NCBI RefSeq assembly: GCF_932526225.1
Contig: NC_064039.1
Coordinates: 15,988,639-16,052,638 of the forward strand
Reading direction: 5' to 3'
From: Nematostella vectensis
Taxonomy: Eukaryota > Cnidaria > Anthozoa > Actiniaria > Edwardsiidae
DNA length: 64,000 nucleotides
A program made the position numbers and the translations under genes. Positions 33,699 through 45,471 of this stretch are shown here, piece by piece. Numbering within the stretch: position 1 is the stretch's first letter; each line of letters starts with the position of its first letter. The notes beneath the pieces are model-generated. The model did not search any database. It was not told the origin of the DNA and saw nothing but the letters and a program-made list of their open reading frames with translations.

Positions 33699-33830
33699 GT
33701 ACAAAACTGCTTTACACAGAGTGTACAAGTAAATTTTAAGAAGATCTTGGGGTATAGTACCGCATCCCTTTTGTATGCTCTCTAATGACCGCAAGCCCAA
33801 ACGAGAGACCTTCAGTGACACCCCGAAAAG
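33699..33830. repeat. Second copy of the 32178 segment
   Basis: This stretch matches 32174-32295 almost base for base apart from a short insertion ('tatagtaccgcatc') and a few substitutions. Its reading frame is broken. It is 1.5 kb from the first copy. Confidence 0.88.
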
Positions 33831-35156
33831 CGTTTATTATCACCATCTTCCCTCATGTGGTCAACTTCTTGGGGCTTTTTCTGGGCATTTTTCCTCCACT
33901 AGCCAAGCTTTTGCTGTCTTTTCGCCATTTTCCTCACCATTCCTACTCTTTACAAAAAAATGAATAAATAGGGTAGTTCACGCACACCAGATGGCAAAAA
34001 CAAACTTCAAATTTGTGGTGCTTATGATGGGTTAAGGTGACTCGAAAGAAATTCCAAGCTAGCCCAAGCAAGTCAAGGCTGGTGCCAGCAAATTCCTTGT
34101 GAACAACCGAGCATCCATGGGTGAATTTATTTGCTTGCCCGAGAGCGAGAGTAATGCAAGCCATGGCAGCTGACTTGGAGGACAGTGTTGGACGGTGCTG
34201 TTGCTGCAGTGTTGACCTCGGCTGTATGATGTGATCTACTGGATTTGGTTGTTGTTGCGTCCGTGTACCAGGTCGTTTTATTCCCTTTTTTGGACTGATG
34301 AAGTCACCCCCTCCTTGAAATCCATGCATAAATATACGAAAAGCATATAAAAAATTCAAGCAAGTATATGAAAAATCAATTGTGTGCTCCTGTTGAAGAA
34401 CAAACGTGACGATTAATTTACTCGCCACAAGCACGAACAGTTATTAAATCTTGAAGTGATATGGCAAAAGTAAAGTTAAATAACAGCTTTAAAAGGTAAA
34501 ATGCATCGGTGGTGATCACAATACAATATGATTTGTATTAGCCCATTCTTTTTTTATTATCGTTACCCTTAATGTTTAATCATAATATATATTCACAGCT
34601 CTATGCCTTTGAATGTTCGTATCAGAAGCTGTGGCGTCTTTGCCGTCTGGGAGTCTGCGTTCTGACACTTCTTGGCGTTGTCAGCTCTCCTTCCTCTGGC
34701 GGAACAAGCATTTCGGACTCTCTTAACTACTTTAAGGCTAGGGCAAAATCCTCTGATGTAAACGTGTCTGATATCCGAAAATTGCTTAAACATGAGCGTT
34801 CATTCAAATGTTCTGCTGTCCCATTAAAAATGTTTCTCTTATCTTTGACCTTAGGTTCAAAACCTCGTCTTCGAAGCTTCTTAAGGCTTTTTCATGGGCC
34901 TCGAATCCCTTCTTTTCAACTAAGAATCTGAGCTAATTCTGATTTATCCTGTGATAACCACTGATAGACAGTTAATTGATTCAGGTGTTTTTGCAGGTCT
35001 TGATTACTGTTCAGGGTGAAAGCCATCCCTTGCTGATTAAAGTGCGATATATTAACTAAAAGTCTGAGAAATTACAGTAAATTGCATACAAGGCATGTAT
35101 GTAGGGAGTCACATCCTTATGTTTGATCCTCTTATTTATAATTAAGTCTTTGTTCC
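33831..35156. other. Non-coding stretch
   Basis: No gene is supported. The 29 bp string starting 'gttaaggtgactcgaaagaa' at 34031 reappears with one change at 54316, which marks a dispersed repeat family of unknown type. Confidence 0.45.
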
Positions 35157-35348
35157 CAGTTTATTTCCATAAAACTTGTCCATAGGTTCTTCAGTTGGTT
35201 TTATTTAATAAACCTTGGTAGCAGCTTCAATATTCTTAATCAATAAAAACATTTTCTTGCCCTGTCAAATCTCTTTACTCCATTTTCTTATTAACACTGT
35301 TTATTTTCCATTCAAAGTTCCGGCAAAAATCATTTAGAAAGCTCATAT
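35157..35348 (+). repeat. 192 bp direct repeat, left copy
   Basis: Begins 'cagtttatttccataaaact' and ends 'agaaagctcatat'. It is identical to 36377-36568 except for one T/C difference. Both copies are in the same orientation, 1220 bp apart. Confidence 0.97.
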
Positions 35349-36376
35349 TTGTAAACGCTATAACCGCCCGGCGATTTTTCATCAAACGATGACATCGGAA
35401 GGCACCTTAGACGAGATGAGCGAGCCCTCTCTCAGAAAAAAGCCAGATTTAGCCAAAGTGCACTTTGAATTTTACGAGTTACAGTGGCAATTCTCGGCAG
35501 CCTCAAATCTTCCTGTTTGATTTCAAGAAATCTATTAAAACAGGAGTGGGCTGTACTGCAGATATGTCCTAAATAACTCTAAGAACTTAACATGCACAAA
35601 GAAAGCGCTTATGTCAGGTCGAGCAACGCTCCTATAGACGTGAAACAATAAAGAACGACAAATTCCACCACAAAGACATATAATATGTCACCTAAAGTTT
35701 TTGTCACCTCATAAACCACGTCTAGCGTATATCGTCCTCCGTAGGTCCATTTCTGCGGCATATGTAACGCTCAAGCAAAAGTGTAATCTCAAAGACACTA
35801 CGCACTTTATTTACTTCATCAGAAGTCTATAAAAGGGCGAAAGATTCATTGATTTAAATATCCTTGATGTCCATAGCTTACTGAAACTTTACAGTACACG
35901 CATTCTCTCTCCTCTTGCCACCCTCTTAGTTATAAGAAGGGTTTGTGTCTAGGGAGATGGCCTACGTCCGTTGAGAACAAATTCCTCACTTGCCACCTTC
36001 TAAGCCGAAATCCGCAACTTATTCTAGATACGGTTACCCGATTTCACAACATACATAATGGCGAGTGTTGAATTCACGGACAGGCAAAATGCGTTTTGAA
36101 ACAAACATGGCACCTAATAAACAAATCTAAACAATTTGTCATGAGCTTCCACCCGGCTGAACAGAATCTTCTAAAGATTCTTATAAAAAACTGGCAACTT
36201 ATTACGGATCTCAGCCTCATATGGCTAGAATCTTTAATGAACCTATAGTCTCTTATAGAAAGGAGAAACCCCTTATAGACTTTTAAGTCAGAGCCACAAT
36301 CTCCCATAAAGGACTAGGTATCAAAGCAGATTTATTTACAATTGTGGCGGGTGTGGCTGTTGGCAATATTACACAA
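35349..36376. other. Interior between the two 192 bp direct repeats
   Basis: This 1028 bp interval has no convincing ORF (the longest is a 77-codon minus-strand frame at 36074-36307 without motifs). No primer-binding site or polypurine tract was recognised next to the flanking repeats. Confidence 0.5.
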
Positions 36377-36568
36377 CAGTTTATTTCCATAAAACTTGTC
36401 CATAGGTTCTTCAGTTGGTTTTATTTAATAAACCTTGGTAGCAGCTTCAATATTCTTAATCAATAAAAACATTTTCTTGCCCTGTCAAATCTCTCTACTC
36501 CATTTTCTTATTAACACTGTTTATTTTCCATTCAAAGTTCCGGCAAAAATCATTTAGAAAGCTCATAT
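36377..36568 (+). repeat. 192 bp direct repeat, right copy
   Basis: Matches 35157-35348 at 191 of 192 positions. The boundary on each side is sharp: the bases before and after the two copies are unrelated. The ends are not TG...CA, so an LTR reading is uncertain. Confidence 0.97.
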
Positions 36569-38185
36569 ACAGCCACGTGCTTATATTTTTCTCTAACGAA
36601 TCTGCTGTCGAATTTGTGAATCTTTCCTATGGCCTCTTGCCGAAAGACTTCCAGAATCAAAAGTTCTGTAAGAACATCAGAAATTCATAAAAAGGTGATG
36701 AATGTAGTTCACAACATGAACAATTTAGAGTTTGTAGACTTTATATAATTTTCGCCTGAGTCCAGTAGAAATATCTCTTTTTGGAAACGTTTATGATTCT
36801 CTATAGACATACCCCGAATATCTGATTCCTCGAGCATTCTTTCAAGAATACCTGCAATTGCACTGTCAGCTTTTGTCCTTGTCGTTTCTCTATTACTTGC
36901 TTAGAGATGCTTAAATGGTATAGCAGAAAAAAAAGTGAAAAAAGACATATCTAAAATAATGTATCAAAGTATCTGAAAACTGTAAGATTACTCGTAACAC
37001 CATACATGCTTATGCCATAAGTAAACCTAAAAGACAAGTATGATAAATAACGGTGACTACATAAATTTTTGTTTTATTTTTAAGAAAAGTTTTTCTTGTA
37101 ACGGAGTTTCTAGTAGGAAAAACTTTTTGGTTTTATTATTTCCATTATTTTGAGAGTTTGTTCTGCACTTAGAAAGATTGACCCATTTAGTTAAGTGATC
37201 CTGCAACCTAGGTAATGTTCTGCGGAGATGCAACTCCAAGCCTGTAATTGTGATAAAACAGTGATAACAAGTTTTTTTTTCTTTTTCTCTACGAAGACAG
37301 TTCAAAATGCCAGTCACAAGTCGACAACTACGGATTTGTTATGTGATTTCTGTAATTTCATAAGGCACGAACTTCGGCGTTCGTATTTTACGAATAAACC
37401 ATGGATTTGGAGGTGAAAAGGGGGTTTGCGAGGGGTCTCCAAGGGTCGGAGTTAGATTGGGATCATTAAAAGGTAAGAAAAAAGTAAATCTTAGGCACTC
37501 TTTGTACCGTATATGGTAAAAAAATCGGTTTTTTATTGTGACACAAGTACGCTATTTCTCTCTATATCGTATAATCATACAAAATATTAATAGAGCGAGA
37601 GTTCTCAATCAGTACAGTGAACGAAATATTCAATAGCATTTTTATTACAAAGGGCAAATGTTTTTAGAAAATCATTTACATGCTTCTTACATTCATAAGC
37701 CATTCATAACATTAAAAACAACCTTTGTTGCAAACATCATCAGCATAGCATAATTTCTAAGCACTCCTGGTTGGTGCCCCGGACCAAGTCTGGATTGTAA
37801 GGCGCTGATGACTCTCAAGTGTGGTCATGGCCAATACTTAATAACAACCCAATCAGTGCTCCAATCGCTCGGCTGGCGTTAGCACACTTCTTCTGCAGTT
37901 TGTTTTCAAACTCCAGCTGATCGGCTGGTTAGTTTGGCTGCTCTATCCAGGGAAAGGGTATTATTACTACAAAATCCACCTCTCTGATAAAAAAAGAACG
38001 TAGACCTCGTCCCGAGCACCCCGGCCTATACTTCACACAGTTGTTTTCTCAAAGATAGGCATAGTCCGCCGCTAACCTGGATTTTCTTGATTTTTAAAAA
38101 AAAAATGCGGAGCAATTAGTCTACCCGTATCCTCGAGTCTGCATCCTTGAGTCCTAGCTCGATTCCTGGCTCGAGGTTCTTGCTC
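36569..38185. other. Non-coding stretch, nothing recognised
   Basis: This stretch is mostly AT-rich, with a less AT-rich part at about 37780-38060. No splice-bounded exon or repeat was delimited. It ends where the minus-strand non-LTR element begins. Confidence 0.4.
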
Positions 38186-38189
38186 GGAA

Positions 38190-39498
38190 CTAAGGTACCC
38201 TCATTACGCTTATACGGAATACAAAGGATAAATAGGGCAGTATATGTATTAAAATGGAATTTAGTATTTTCCAAGTCTCATTTAGATCTGCCTTTGATTT
38301 CTCTAGACAATTTACAAAGTAATTCCTTTTGGCTGTTTTCAATAGGTTATTGAGTTTGTTTCTGTATTGTTTGAATTTATTTGTATTTGATAAAGTTGGT
38401 GATGTAAGTGACTTTTTATATAACTTATATTTTCGTTGAATTGATTTGAGAAGACCTTTTGTTAGCCATGGTTTTCTTGTAGTACCATTTAATCTCTGCT
38501 TTTTTAAAGGGAAACATGTATCATATATATCTGTGACACAGTTTAGGAAGTTATTATATGCCTTATTTGTGTCATCACTTGTTGTGACATCTGACCAATT
38601 TATTAATCCAATTTTGTTTACAAAATGTTCTATACTTGAATAATTAATTGTTCGTTTATAGCCAATGCACTTTTGTCTTTCATTTTTTGTGGTCAATGTT
38701 CGCACGTGAAAAATCGGAATGTGATCAGATATGTCTGCGTATAATAAGCCGCTATAAGTGTTAACATTACTGATGTCGTTTGTAAAAATGTTGTCAATTA
38801 GAGTCGCGCTGTTTTTCTCGTAGGCTTGCTAATTGTCGGGATCAAAAATGTGGAGTACATTGTATCTAAGAATTGTTTGGTAAGATTGTGATGTAAATTT
38901 ATCAGGTTTAGATTGAAGTCACCAAGAAGGTAACAGTTTTTATTTTCCTCATTTAGTTTTGTTGTTAGGGCATCTATTTCCTTGATAAATTAATTAACGT
39001 TTGAATCAGGTGGTCTATAAATTACTCCAACTAGTGTTTTTTTAAAATTTTTTGTTTTGGATTTCAATGAAGATGGTTTCCATAGTGGAAATGTTATAGT
39101 TTAGGTCATTTCGTAATTTGAATTGTGTACCATTAAGAATGTAAATACCAACACCTCCTCCTTGTTTGGTCAATGTTTTCATTTCTGTTTTTATGCACAA
39201 ACTCGTAGCTGGCTAAATTTAAAATGCTTTGGCAATCTCTTTCAAGCCAGGTTTCTGTTATTTCAATAATGTTGAAATTTAATGATGTATTATCTACTAG
39301 ATGTTCAATACTGTCAATATTTTTGTTGAGACTCCTTGCATTAATATCTAACAGTGAAAAACTGTTAAGTGAATTTAAACTCTCTTGGCGTATTAATTGA
39401 TTAAATTGAGCGTCGAGAAAGTGTTCATCTTGGTTAGTGTTAAAATACATGTCACGATCAGATTGATCGGATACGTTTGCATATTGATCAAAGTTCAA
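38190..39498 (-). pseudogene. Non-LTR retrotransposon ORF2 fragment: endonuclease and linker
   Basis: The minus-strand frame at 39498-39133 starts an apurinic-type endonuclease: SLLDINARSLNKNIDSIEHL (catalytic Asn segment) and IIEITETWLE. The next 400 bases are frameshifted but still show GVGIYI-like, IDNIFTNDI and the diagnostic ISDHIPIF (about 38709-38733). 38705-38190 encodes the linker before the RT (KPWLTKGLLKSIQRKYKLYK). The element stops before any RT motif, so it has lost its polymerase. An ORF1-like piece lies just upstream at 40058-40291. Confidence 0.8.
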
Positions 39499-40057
39499 AT
39501 GGATTGATATGCATTTCTTCTAGGGTTCTAGAATTATTTGTTAAATTTGTGGTACTTATTTCTGCTGTCAATTCGTTATTATTTAGGCACATGAAAGGCA
39601 ATATTTGTTTGCTTCTAGTGTTTGCTTCTACTGGGTCTGTAAATCTAGAGCACTCTTCAGTTTCGTGATTAGTAAAATTTGTTTCTTCGCAGCAAAAAAC
39701 ATTATCATTTATGGAACTGAAACAGTAACTACAATCATTGGTCTCTATCTAATTTGGTCCGCGAAAAGTATAAAATAAGAGTATAAAAATTTAGGTTGTG
39801 TCTCATGACACATAATCATCACCGTGTGATAGCAATCAAAAGTTATTGAAATCGACATGCCTGCTTATCTGTTATCTTACTCGTTTGCGTCGGCCGATTC
39901 CATTTTTTGAGAATGATTTTTTAAGATCGGCAATAAATTTATTTTGATCTTGAAGTTTCCGCGTGGTGACTTTTGTGGTATCTCCTTTTAGTCGCACTGG
40001 TATTGTTCCGTCGATGGTCCAGAGTTTGTGTGTTTTGTGGTTGAGGCTTGCATTGGT

Positions 40058-40291
40058 CTATTTAATTGCCTTCAAGCGGCCTTGAGTAAAGTCTTCAGTG
40101 AAACGAATGCTTGACTTGGATTCTCGTAGCTGTTTTCTTTTTTTCATGACCTCCGTTTTGGTGTTGTGTCTGACGAATTTGACAATGATTTGCCTTGGCT
40201 TTTCACCTTTTGCCTTACCAACTCGGTGCGTACGACAAATGTCGTTCTGGGTAATATCTATTTCGATCTTTTCCTTCAGTGTTTTGAACAC
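40058..40291 (-). pseudogene. Non-LTR retrotransposon ORF1 fragment
   Basis: The frame MFKTLKEKIEIDITQNDICR continues THRVGKAKGEKPRQIIVKFV and KKRKQLRESKSSIRFTEDFT. The 'CRTHRVG....RPRQIIVKF' pattern is typical of the RNA-binding/C-terminal part of L1-type ORF1 (transposase-22-like) proteins. It sits about 560 bp upstream, on the same strand, of the endonuclease piece at 38190-39498, so the two probably belong to one element. Confidence 0.65.
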
Positions 40292-40377
40292 CAGGGAATA
40301 TGTGTCTTCAGTTTAATCTGTTTGCTGTACGCCGTCAATGCGAATGTTGTTCCTCCTGCCGTATTGTTCAAGGTCAT

Positions 40378-41224
40378 CTAATTTACCGTCGTGTTCCATG
40401 CCTCAAAATATCGACTGAAATAATCGATGATGACAATCACATACCTACCATCAGTGAGCGGTCCAAGAACATCCGTACTACAAAATTGCCATGGTTTAGG
40501 CATTTTGGTATGGCTTTTAGGCATTTTGGTCGTAACGATAGGTACCGGTGGATCATAGCTCGACACTAGCTGACATAACTCACATGATTTGCACATAGAC
40601 TCAACATCCTTGTCCCTGCCTAACCACCATACCTTACTTCGAAGCCTCTGCTTACACTTGACAATTCCTTGATGACCCTCGTGTGCTAATTTTAACACTC
40701 GATCTCGTAGGTCTGAGGGTATGAAAATCCGATTTTCACGCAAAATCACACTCTCCTCTCGCTGACTCTATGATATCTCCGGCTTCCAGCTCTTCCAGCA
40801 AAGTTGCCACTTTATCTCGGTATCCTAAAGGCAATCTGCGCACCGGTTGCGCTACAGGCTCACAATCTGGGTCTGCATGTAACTTAACCTTAGTGGCTTT
40901 AAGTTTACCCACCCCATCGAGTAAACACTGAGTAAACTTCGACTTAATTTCCGTCTCTAGACTGGCGTGACACATTCGACCTGTGACGGAATTCACATGA
41001 AGTAATCGTAACTCATTAGTGGTTTTGTTGCTTATCAAATTGTTGGCAGATGCGTTTCCATTAAACACGTAAAAAATAGCGAGAGCTTTGTTATCATTTA
41101 CAGTAATTTCCGCTTCAAACTCTCCTTTCAATTTCAAAGGCACTGATTGCCCAAAAGCAAGTAACTTTTTGGTAGTCTTCCTAAGTACGGCAGCTCCTGA
41201 AGCAATGATAAAATTAAATGCCAT
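40378..41224 (-). pseudogene. Gypsy-type LTR retrotransposon pol fragment
   Basis: There are two overlapping minus-strand frames. 41224-40736 covers the region before the RT core (HADPDCEPVAQPVRRLPLGY, then LEELEAGDIIESA). 40749-40378 covers the integrase: a zinc-binding H-H-C-C (HEGHQG...CKSCELCQ) followed by STDVLGPLTDGRYVIVIIDY, the first catalytic Asp region. The RT catalytic core and RNase H, normally about 400 residues, are missing between the two, so an internal deletion joined them. No flanking LTRs were recognised. It is described here as a broken copy only. Confidence 0.85.
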
Positions 41225-41299
41225 ACCCCTAATCTCTGCCTCGCACGTGGGAAAACAAATGTGTTACCGCCTTTTCCTGTTTGGTATCGGCGTGCTCAT

Positions 41300-42285
41300 C
41301 TGTGATCTGGTTCGCATGGCCTCCACGTCGCGAACGGCTGCCGTTCCTACCGCGTGACTACTGGGAGTTATTTTCTGGTCTTACTACCCGGCAGAATTTG
41401 CTCTTCGCAAAAATGTTTTGTTTATAAATAACTCAAGTGCACCAGTCCCTTAGATTCAACTGAGGAGTTCCAAATACGAAATTTTAAAATCGCCCAAAAT
41501 TGGTTTAAAGTTAGTCGATGGTTCTCTTATCATGGTAAAAAAGTTTGAGTTACAAACAATAAATATTTTTCAAGAAAAAACGAATTTACGATTTTGCCTA
41601 TAAAATCGCCGATTTGGGGGCATTTTTCACCTTTCAAACAAAATCGTAAAATTCTATCTAAATATAGGCGGAATTTAAAAAAGCGCTACAGATCATTAGA
41701 AAGGAGTGGATAAGGTATAAAACGAGTGGTTTCTTTACTTTTTCCGGCAAGAAAAAAATATATTTTATTGCTGTCCAAACATCTCAACAAAAAACGTCGA
41801 CTTAAATATTAGTCTAAATTAGGGGCTTATAAATCCAATGGTACGTGGATTTTCGCAGAAATTTTGCACTTTGAGCAAAGATTGGTGTTATTTCTTTCGA
41901 TTCAGCAAATAAAAAATTGGGGGAATCAAATTCCCGAATTATAATGAGGCCGAGCGCAACCCCATGTCGAGCTCAAATAACACGCGATTTTCTTGACAGC
42001 CGTCTTTATTAGATACACATACCTGTTTGTACGGAAGACAAATCACAGAAAATAAACTCTATCCTTGCTGTATACTTATTTTAGATGCTGTATAATAGTC
42101 TTGGTTCATCCTTGGAGGCTACTGGAAGTCAATAAAGACATTACAATGAAAAATATTTGCTATTTTGTACATACTTCAGTTCAGAACGCCTGCCGGAATG
42201 GCAGGACTTTGAAGGATTTGTTTTGGGTTTTAAAGTTTCTTTACGCTTCATCGAAGTAAAAGATATTTAAGCACATCAGTTCTTA
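41300..42285. other. AT-rich stretch, nothing recognised
   Basis: This stretch lies between Gypsy pol and the plus-strand relic. It has no coding frame with motifs. It might include part of the Gypsy element's missing interior, but none could be identified. Confidence 0.4.
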
Positions 42286-42289
42286 CATT

Positions 42290-42780
42290 CTGCCAGGAGG
42301 TTTCTCGGGAAAAGGCCGATTTGTAAGATTAATTTCAATCAACAAAGGTGCCCGTACAAATGCAAATGAACAAGAGAACAAGACTGTCAAGCTTGCCAAG
42401 AGTCAGACTGAATTCCCAGACATCCTAATCCCTGCATACATCCTGCAGAAATACCCTCGCTACTGGCAGGCTCATCTTGAAAGGATCATTCATTTCCTTT
42501 TGGCTGGTCCAGATGTGTGGTGGGAATATGACGGTGAAAACATAACTTTTCTTGACTCAGATGCTTAGCTTCAGAAGGTGCATCACTTCCTTATTTCCGA
42601 AATAAAAGAATATCTTGCAGGGTACTGGAGCACGTGAATGGAGAAAAGCTTACAAATACAAGCACATGTTTTGTATTTTGCTAAAGAACATGATGTTGTT
42701 ATCAATGGCAACAGCATTCTTAACAACAGATCCCGAAGAAGGTGAACTTGATGATGTGCAAGCGACTCCATGCCATGAAA
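42290..42780 (+). pseudogene. Unknown protein-coding relic inside the Gypsy remnant
   Basis: A plus-strand frame without ATG opens at 42260, follows an acceptor-like 'acattctgccag' and runs to TAG 42566-42568: TEFPDILIPAYILQKYPRYW, then IIHFLLAGPDVWWEYDG and ITFLDSDA. In-frame coding continues after the TAG (LQKVHHFLISEIKEYLAGYW), then a one-base shift near 42625 leads into REWRKAYKYKHMF and DPEEGELDDVQ. About 160 codons look like one decayed protein. It lies between Gypsy pol and gag but on the opposite strand. No family was recognised. Confidence 0.45.
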
Positions 42781-42789
42781 GTGACAAAG

Positions 42790-43312
42790 CAATTGACAAC
42801 GCAACAGTCGTTACATTTCTTGCCAACGGCCTTGCAACTCTTATCACAGGCACTCTCTTCCCGCAACAGAAGCACACTACCGCATTTTTGTTTGAGATCG
42901 CCGACACGGAGGCGGGTGTGTCGCTCTGGCCCTCACGTCCGCTTTTTGCATTAAGCGAAAGGAATGCACTTGCCTCTTGTACGGCCTCCGAAAGTTTTAA
43001 CGAACTCCTCTTTTGGAGAAGTTTTCGTTCAATCCCTGGGTGATTTATCCCAAAGATAACCTGTTCCATCAGATTCTCGTTAAGAATTTCTCCGGTAAAC
43101 TCACAATACCGTGCCGCGTTGCGTAGCCGCACCTCGAACTCGATAACGCTCTTCTTCTCGTCTCTTCTAACAGCCGGAAACTTTGCTCTTTCTAAACGAG
43201 TGTTACAAAACCATAGAGCTCGAAGTAGCACTCTAAGCGCTCGATATACTCTTCGATGTCCCTCACCCCTGCAGGCCATCATTAAAGCATGTGTACATCT
43301 GCATTTTGCCAT
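42790..43312 (-). pseudogene. Gypsy-type gag fragment
   Basis: The minus-strand frame shows ERAKFPAVRRDEKKSVIEFE and LRNAARYCEFTG, features of a retrotransposon capsid with a 'F..RLR..A..C' helix, then ends in a degenerate zinc knuckle beginning VVCFCCGKR. The upstream part is shifted in frame near 43220. It is joined at its 5' side to the RPA-like ORF at about 43265. It probably belongs with the pol piece at 40378-41224. Confidence 0.7.
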
Positions 43313-44105
43313 CAGTTTTCTTGACAGTTAAGTTGCAAACCAGTTTTGTTTGGCATTCTGAAAAGAGCATAGTTGTTTGGCAAGTTGGCAGGGGACATGT
43401 TATCATGTCATCTTCACTATCATCTTGATTTAGCGTGGTGTTGCATACAACACAAGAGTTTGCTGCTTTCACATTGGCACCGATAAACCGTCCCTCGATA
43501 ATATTTTCAGCAAATTGCTCAGATGTTAAGTTTATGTCATGGATTTGTCGATCAGCTGGTTCAATTGATGTTGAAGTATTTGTAGATAGATATTTAACGT
43601 CATCAAATACTCTGATTCTAACATTCTTAAATGTGTACGTTTTTCCACATTATACTCTGTCAATAAGGTCTTCCCAGAGAGTGAGTTTTATTGTGCTATG
43701 CTCATCACCAATGATACAGTCTGATTTCTTTAGCTGTTGACCTTGTTTAATGATCAATTGATTTTCGTGATTCTTTGTTACCACCTTAGCAACAATGTCA
43801 ACTGCCTTGTATTCTGGCGCTGATAACGCTTCTTGCACTGTCACAATAGATGAGACAACTTGGGAGTTATATGAGAATTCTGGCGCTGCTGATGTTATCT
43901 TTGATTTTTTCGTCATTCTGAACTCTTCAGAGGTACTGGTGCTAGCCATTCTTTTGGTGGCTGTGATTTTTATTGGTGATTTATTTTGGTATGGTTCAAG
44001 GAGATTTTTTCTTAGCTGTGGGTCATAGCACACGGCACGGACCTTTTCATCTTCTCCAGTTTGGACAAGACAGTCAAAGTATGGTTTTCTGTTTTTTTTT
44101 CGCAT
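43263..44105 (-). pseudogene. RPA-like single-strand DNA-binding ORF (Helentron-associated)
   Basis: The frame starts at ATG 44105 (MRKKNRKPYFDCLVQTGEDE). Residues about 85-150 form an OB-fold-like unit (VDIVAKVVTKNHENQ...TIKLTLWEDLID), and the later part has a CxxC zinc-ribbon-like segment (NSCVVCNTTL...DDMITCPLPTCQ), as in the C-terminal domain of the large RPA subunit. A single TAA at 43650-43652 interrupts the frame, and coding resumes without shift. Helitrons of animals often carry RPA-like ORFs, and this one follows the endonuclease module on the same strand. Its role would be to coat single-stranded transposon DNA. Confidence 0.75.
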
Positions 44106-44108
44106 GCT

Positions 44109-44615
44109 TAACAGGACTTAGGCTATGAACAAAACCCTCTAGTTGAACATCTGAAAGAATAGAACTTATTTTAGTCATTGCAAACACATTGTTTATTATG
44201 CTTCACACAACAAAGAAATATATATCTTACCTGGTGAGTCGTCAGCTTTGTTGAGTTGTTGTTGTCTGCAATTAAAAGGAGATGTTATGTAATAATATTA
44301 GCAAAGAGTACAAAGATATTACCTAAGATAAGATGGAAACGAAAAATAGAAATGAAATTAAGATACAAGTACTTACGGGTTTGTTGTAGGAGTGCTCATG
44401 TTGGTATTCTGTAATGAAATAAAGTGTATCTAAACAATTGCACTATTGAGTGTATTTAACTGTGTTTCTAATACATAATATTTATAATAAGTACCTAATT
44501 ATTCAGAATACCGGTAGTCTTATAAGAACATAATCAGTATGTGCTAATGTTAAATAAACTAGTGTGTAATGTAAATTGTTTGCACTGTATTTATAGACTC
44601 CATTATCAATTTTTG
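44109..44615 (-). other. Helentron spacer between RPA and endonuclease ORFs
   Basis: An AT-rich interval without coding potential. It may hold the promoter and a small intron of the RPA-like ORF ('tcttacctgg' near 44227 resembles a minus-strand donor), but neither is certain. Confidence 0.35.
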
Positions 44616-44618
44616 CCT

Positions 44619-45440
44619 TTAGTTAATGAAGCTGTTTATCAATACACAAATGGCTTTATGATCAGAAAAATATGTCTCCAAAATCTGAAAGCTTGTTTGC
44701 ACTTCAGGTAAATTAGTGTAGATGTGGTCAATACAGGTTTTACTGTCTGTTGTACTACATGAAACTAGCTGTCTATAACAATTTTGTGTTATAAAAAAGT
44801 TATAAAGTGATGCACGGCGTGATTCACTGAACCAGTTCACATTGAAATCACCAATAAAAATGTTAATTTGTGTTGGTAGAGAGTCTAGTGTCTCTTTCAT
44901 AGCATTACATAATTCTGTTATTGATACTGTTGGTGAGCTGTATACTCCCAATATTGTAATATGAGGTATGATCATAAACCTCAAAATAGTTATTTCTACA
45001 CCATGTATATTACTACAAAATGGATATCCTGGGTAATAGTCAAGACGGCTATACACTGCTGTACCTCCATATGGCCTTACATTTTGTCTTGGTGTACCAT
45101 CATTTCTGAACAATGTATAGTTTTTATCATCTAATAGATATGAATCATCATTTTCATGCTGAAAAAATCTTGTTTCTGAAAAAATATTTACATCAGTGCT
45201 TGAGTAATTTAAGTCATGACGTATGTCATCTATATGCTTGTGCAATGATCTTGCATTGAGAAAACAGATTTTAATACTAGCTTGCGGTGCTTCATATATG
45301 GGACTAACAGAAAGTGACAGTTTTCCTTCAGTTCTCAATCGATGCATTTCAGTTTGGACGTCAGTATTAACAGCTATTTTGCTTTCACATAAGTCAGTTA
45401 TATATAGACCATCTATAGTTGTTACTCTACTTAATCCTAC
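44619..45440 (-). pseudogene. Helentron helicase tail and apurinic-type endonuclease
   Basis: Minus-strand coding from about 45440 includes helicase motif VI (GLSRVTTIDGLYI) and then, from ATG 45347, an exonuclease-endonuclease-phosphatase domain: ICFLNARSLHKHIDDI (catalytic Asn), FSETRFF (Glu), FIGDFNVNWF (Asp-Asn), CIDHIYTN and FSDHKAICV (Asp-His). All the usual residues are present. The frame differs by one base from the main helicase frame, at 'gtaaatttttaaaacc' near 45470; without that shift helicase and endonuclease would be one protein. The domain is expected to nick DNA during transposition. Confidence 0.82.
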
Positions 45441-45471
45441 ATAATGTATATGAGGAATGGCTCTTTTGGTT

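Noticed and set aside
33340-33821. Several overlapping ORFs
   Set aside because: Low-complexity T/C-rich DNA gives frames in most phases on both strands. No domain or splice support was found.
35157-36568. LTR retrotransposon with 192 bp LTRs
   Set aside because: It lacks TG...CA ends, a primer-binding site and internal coding, so it is listed as direct repeats only.
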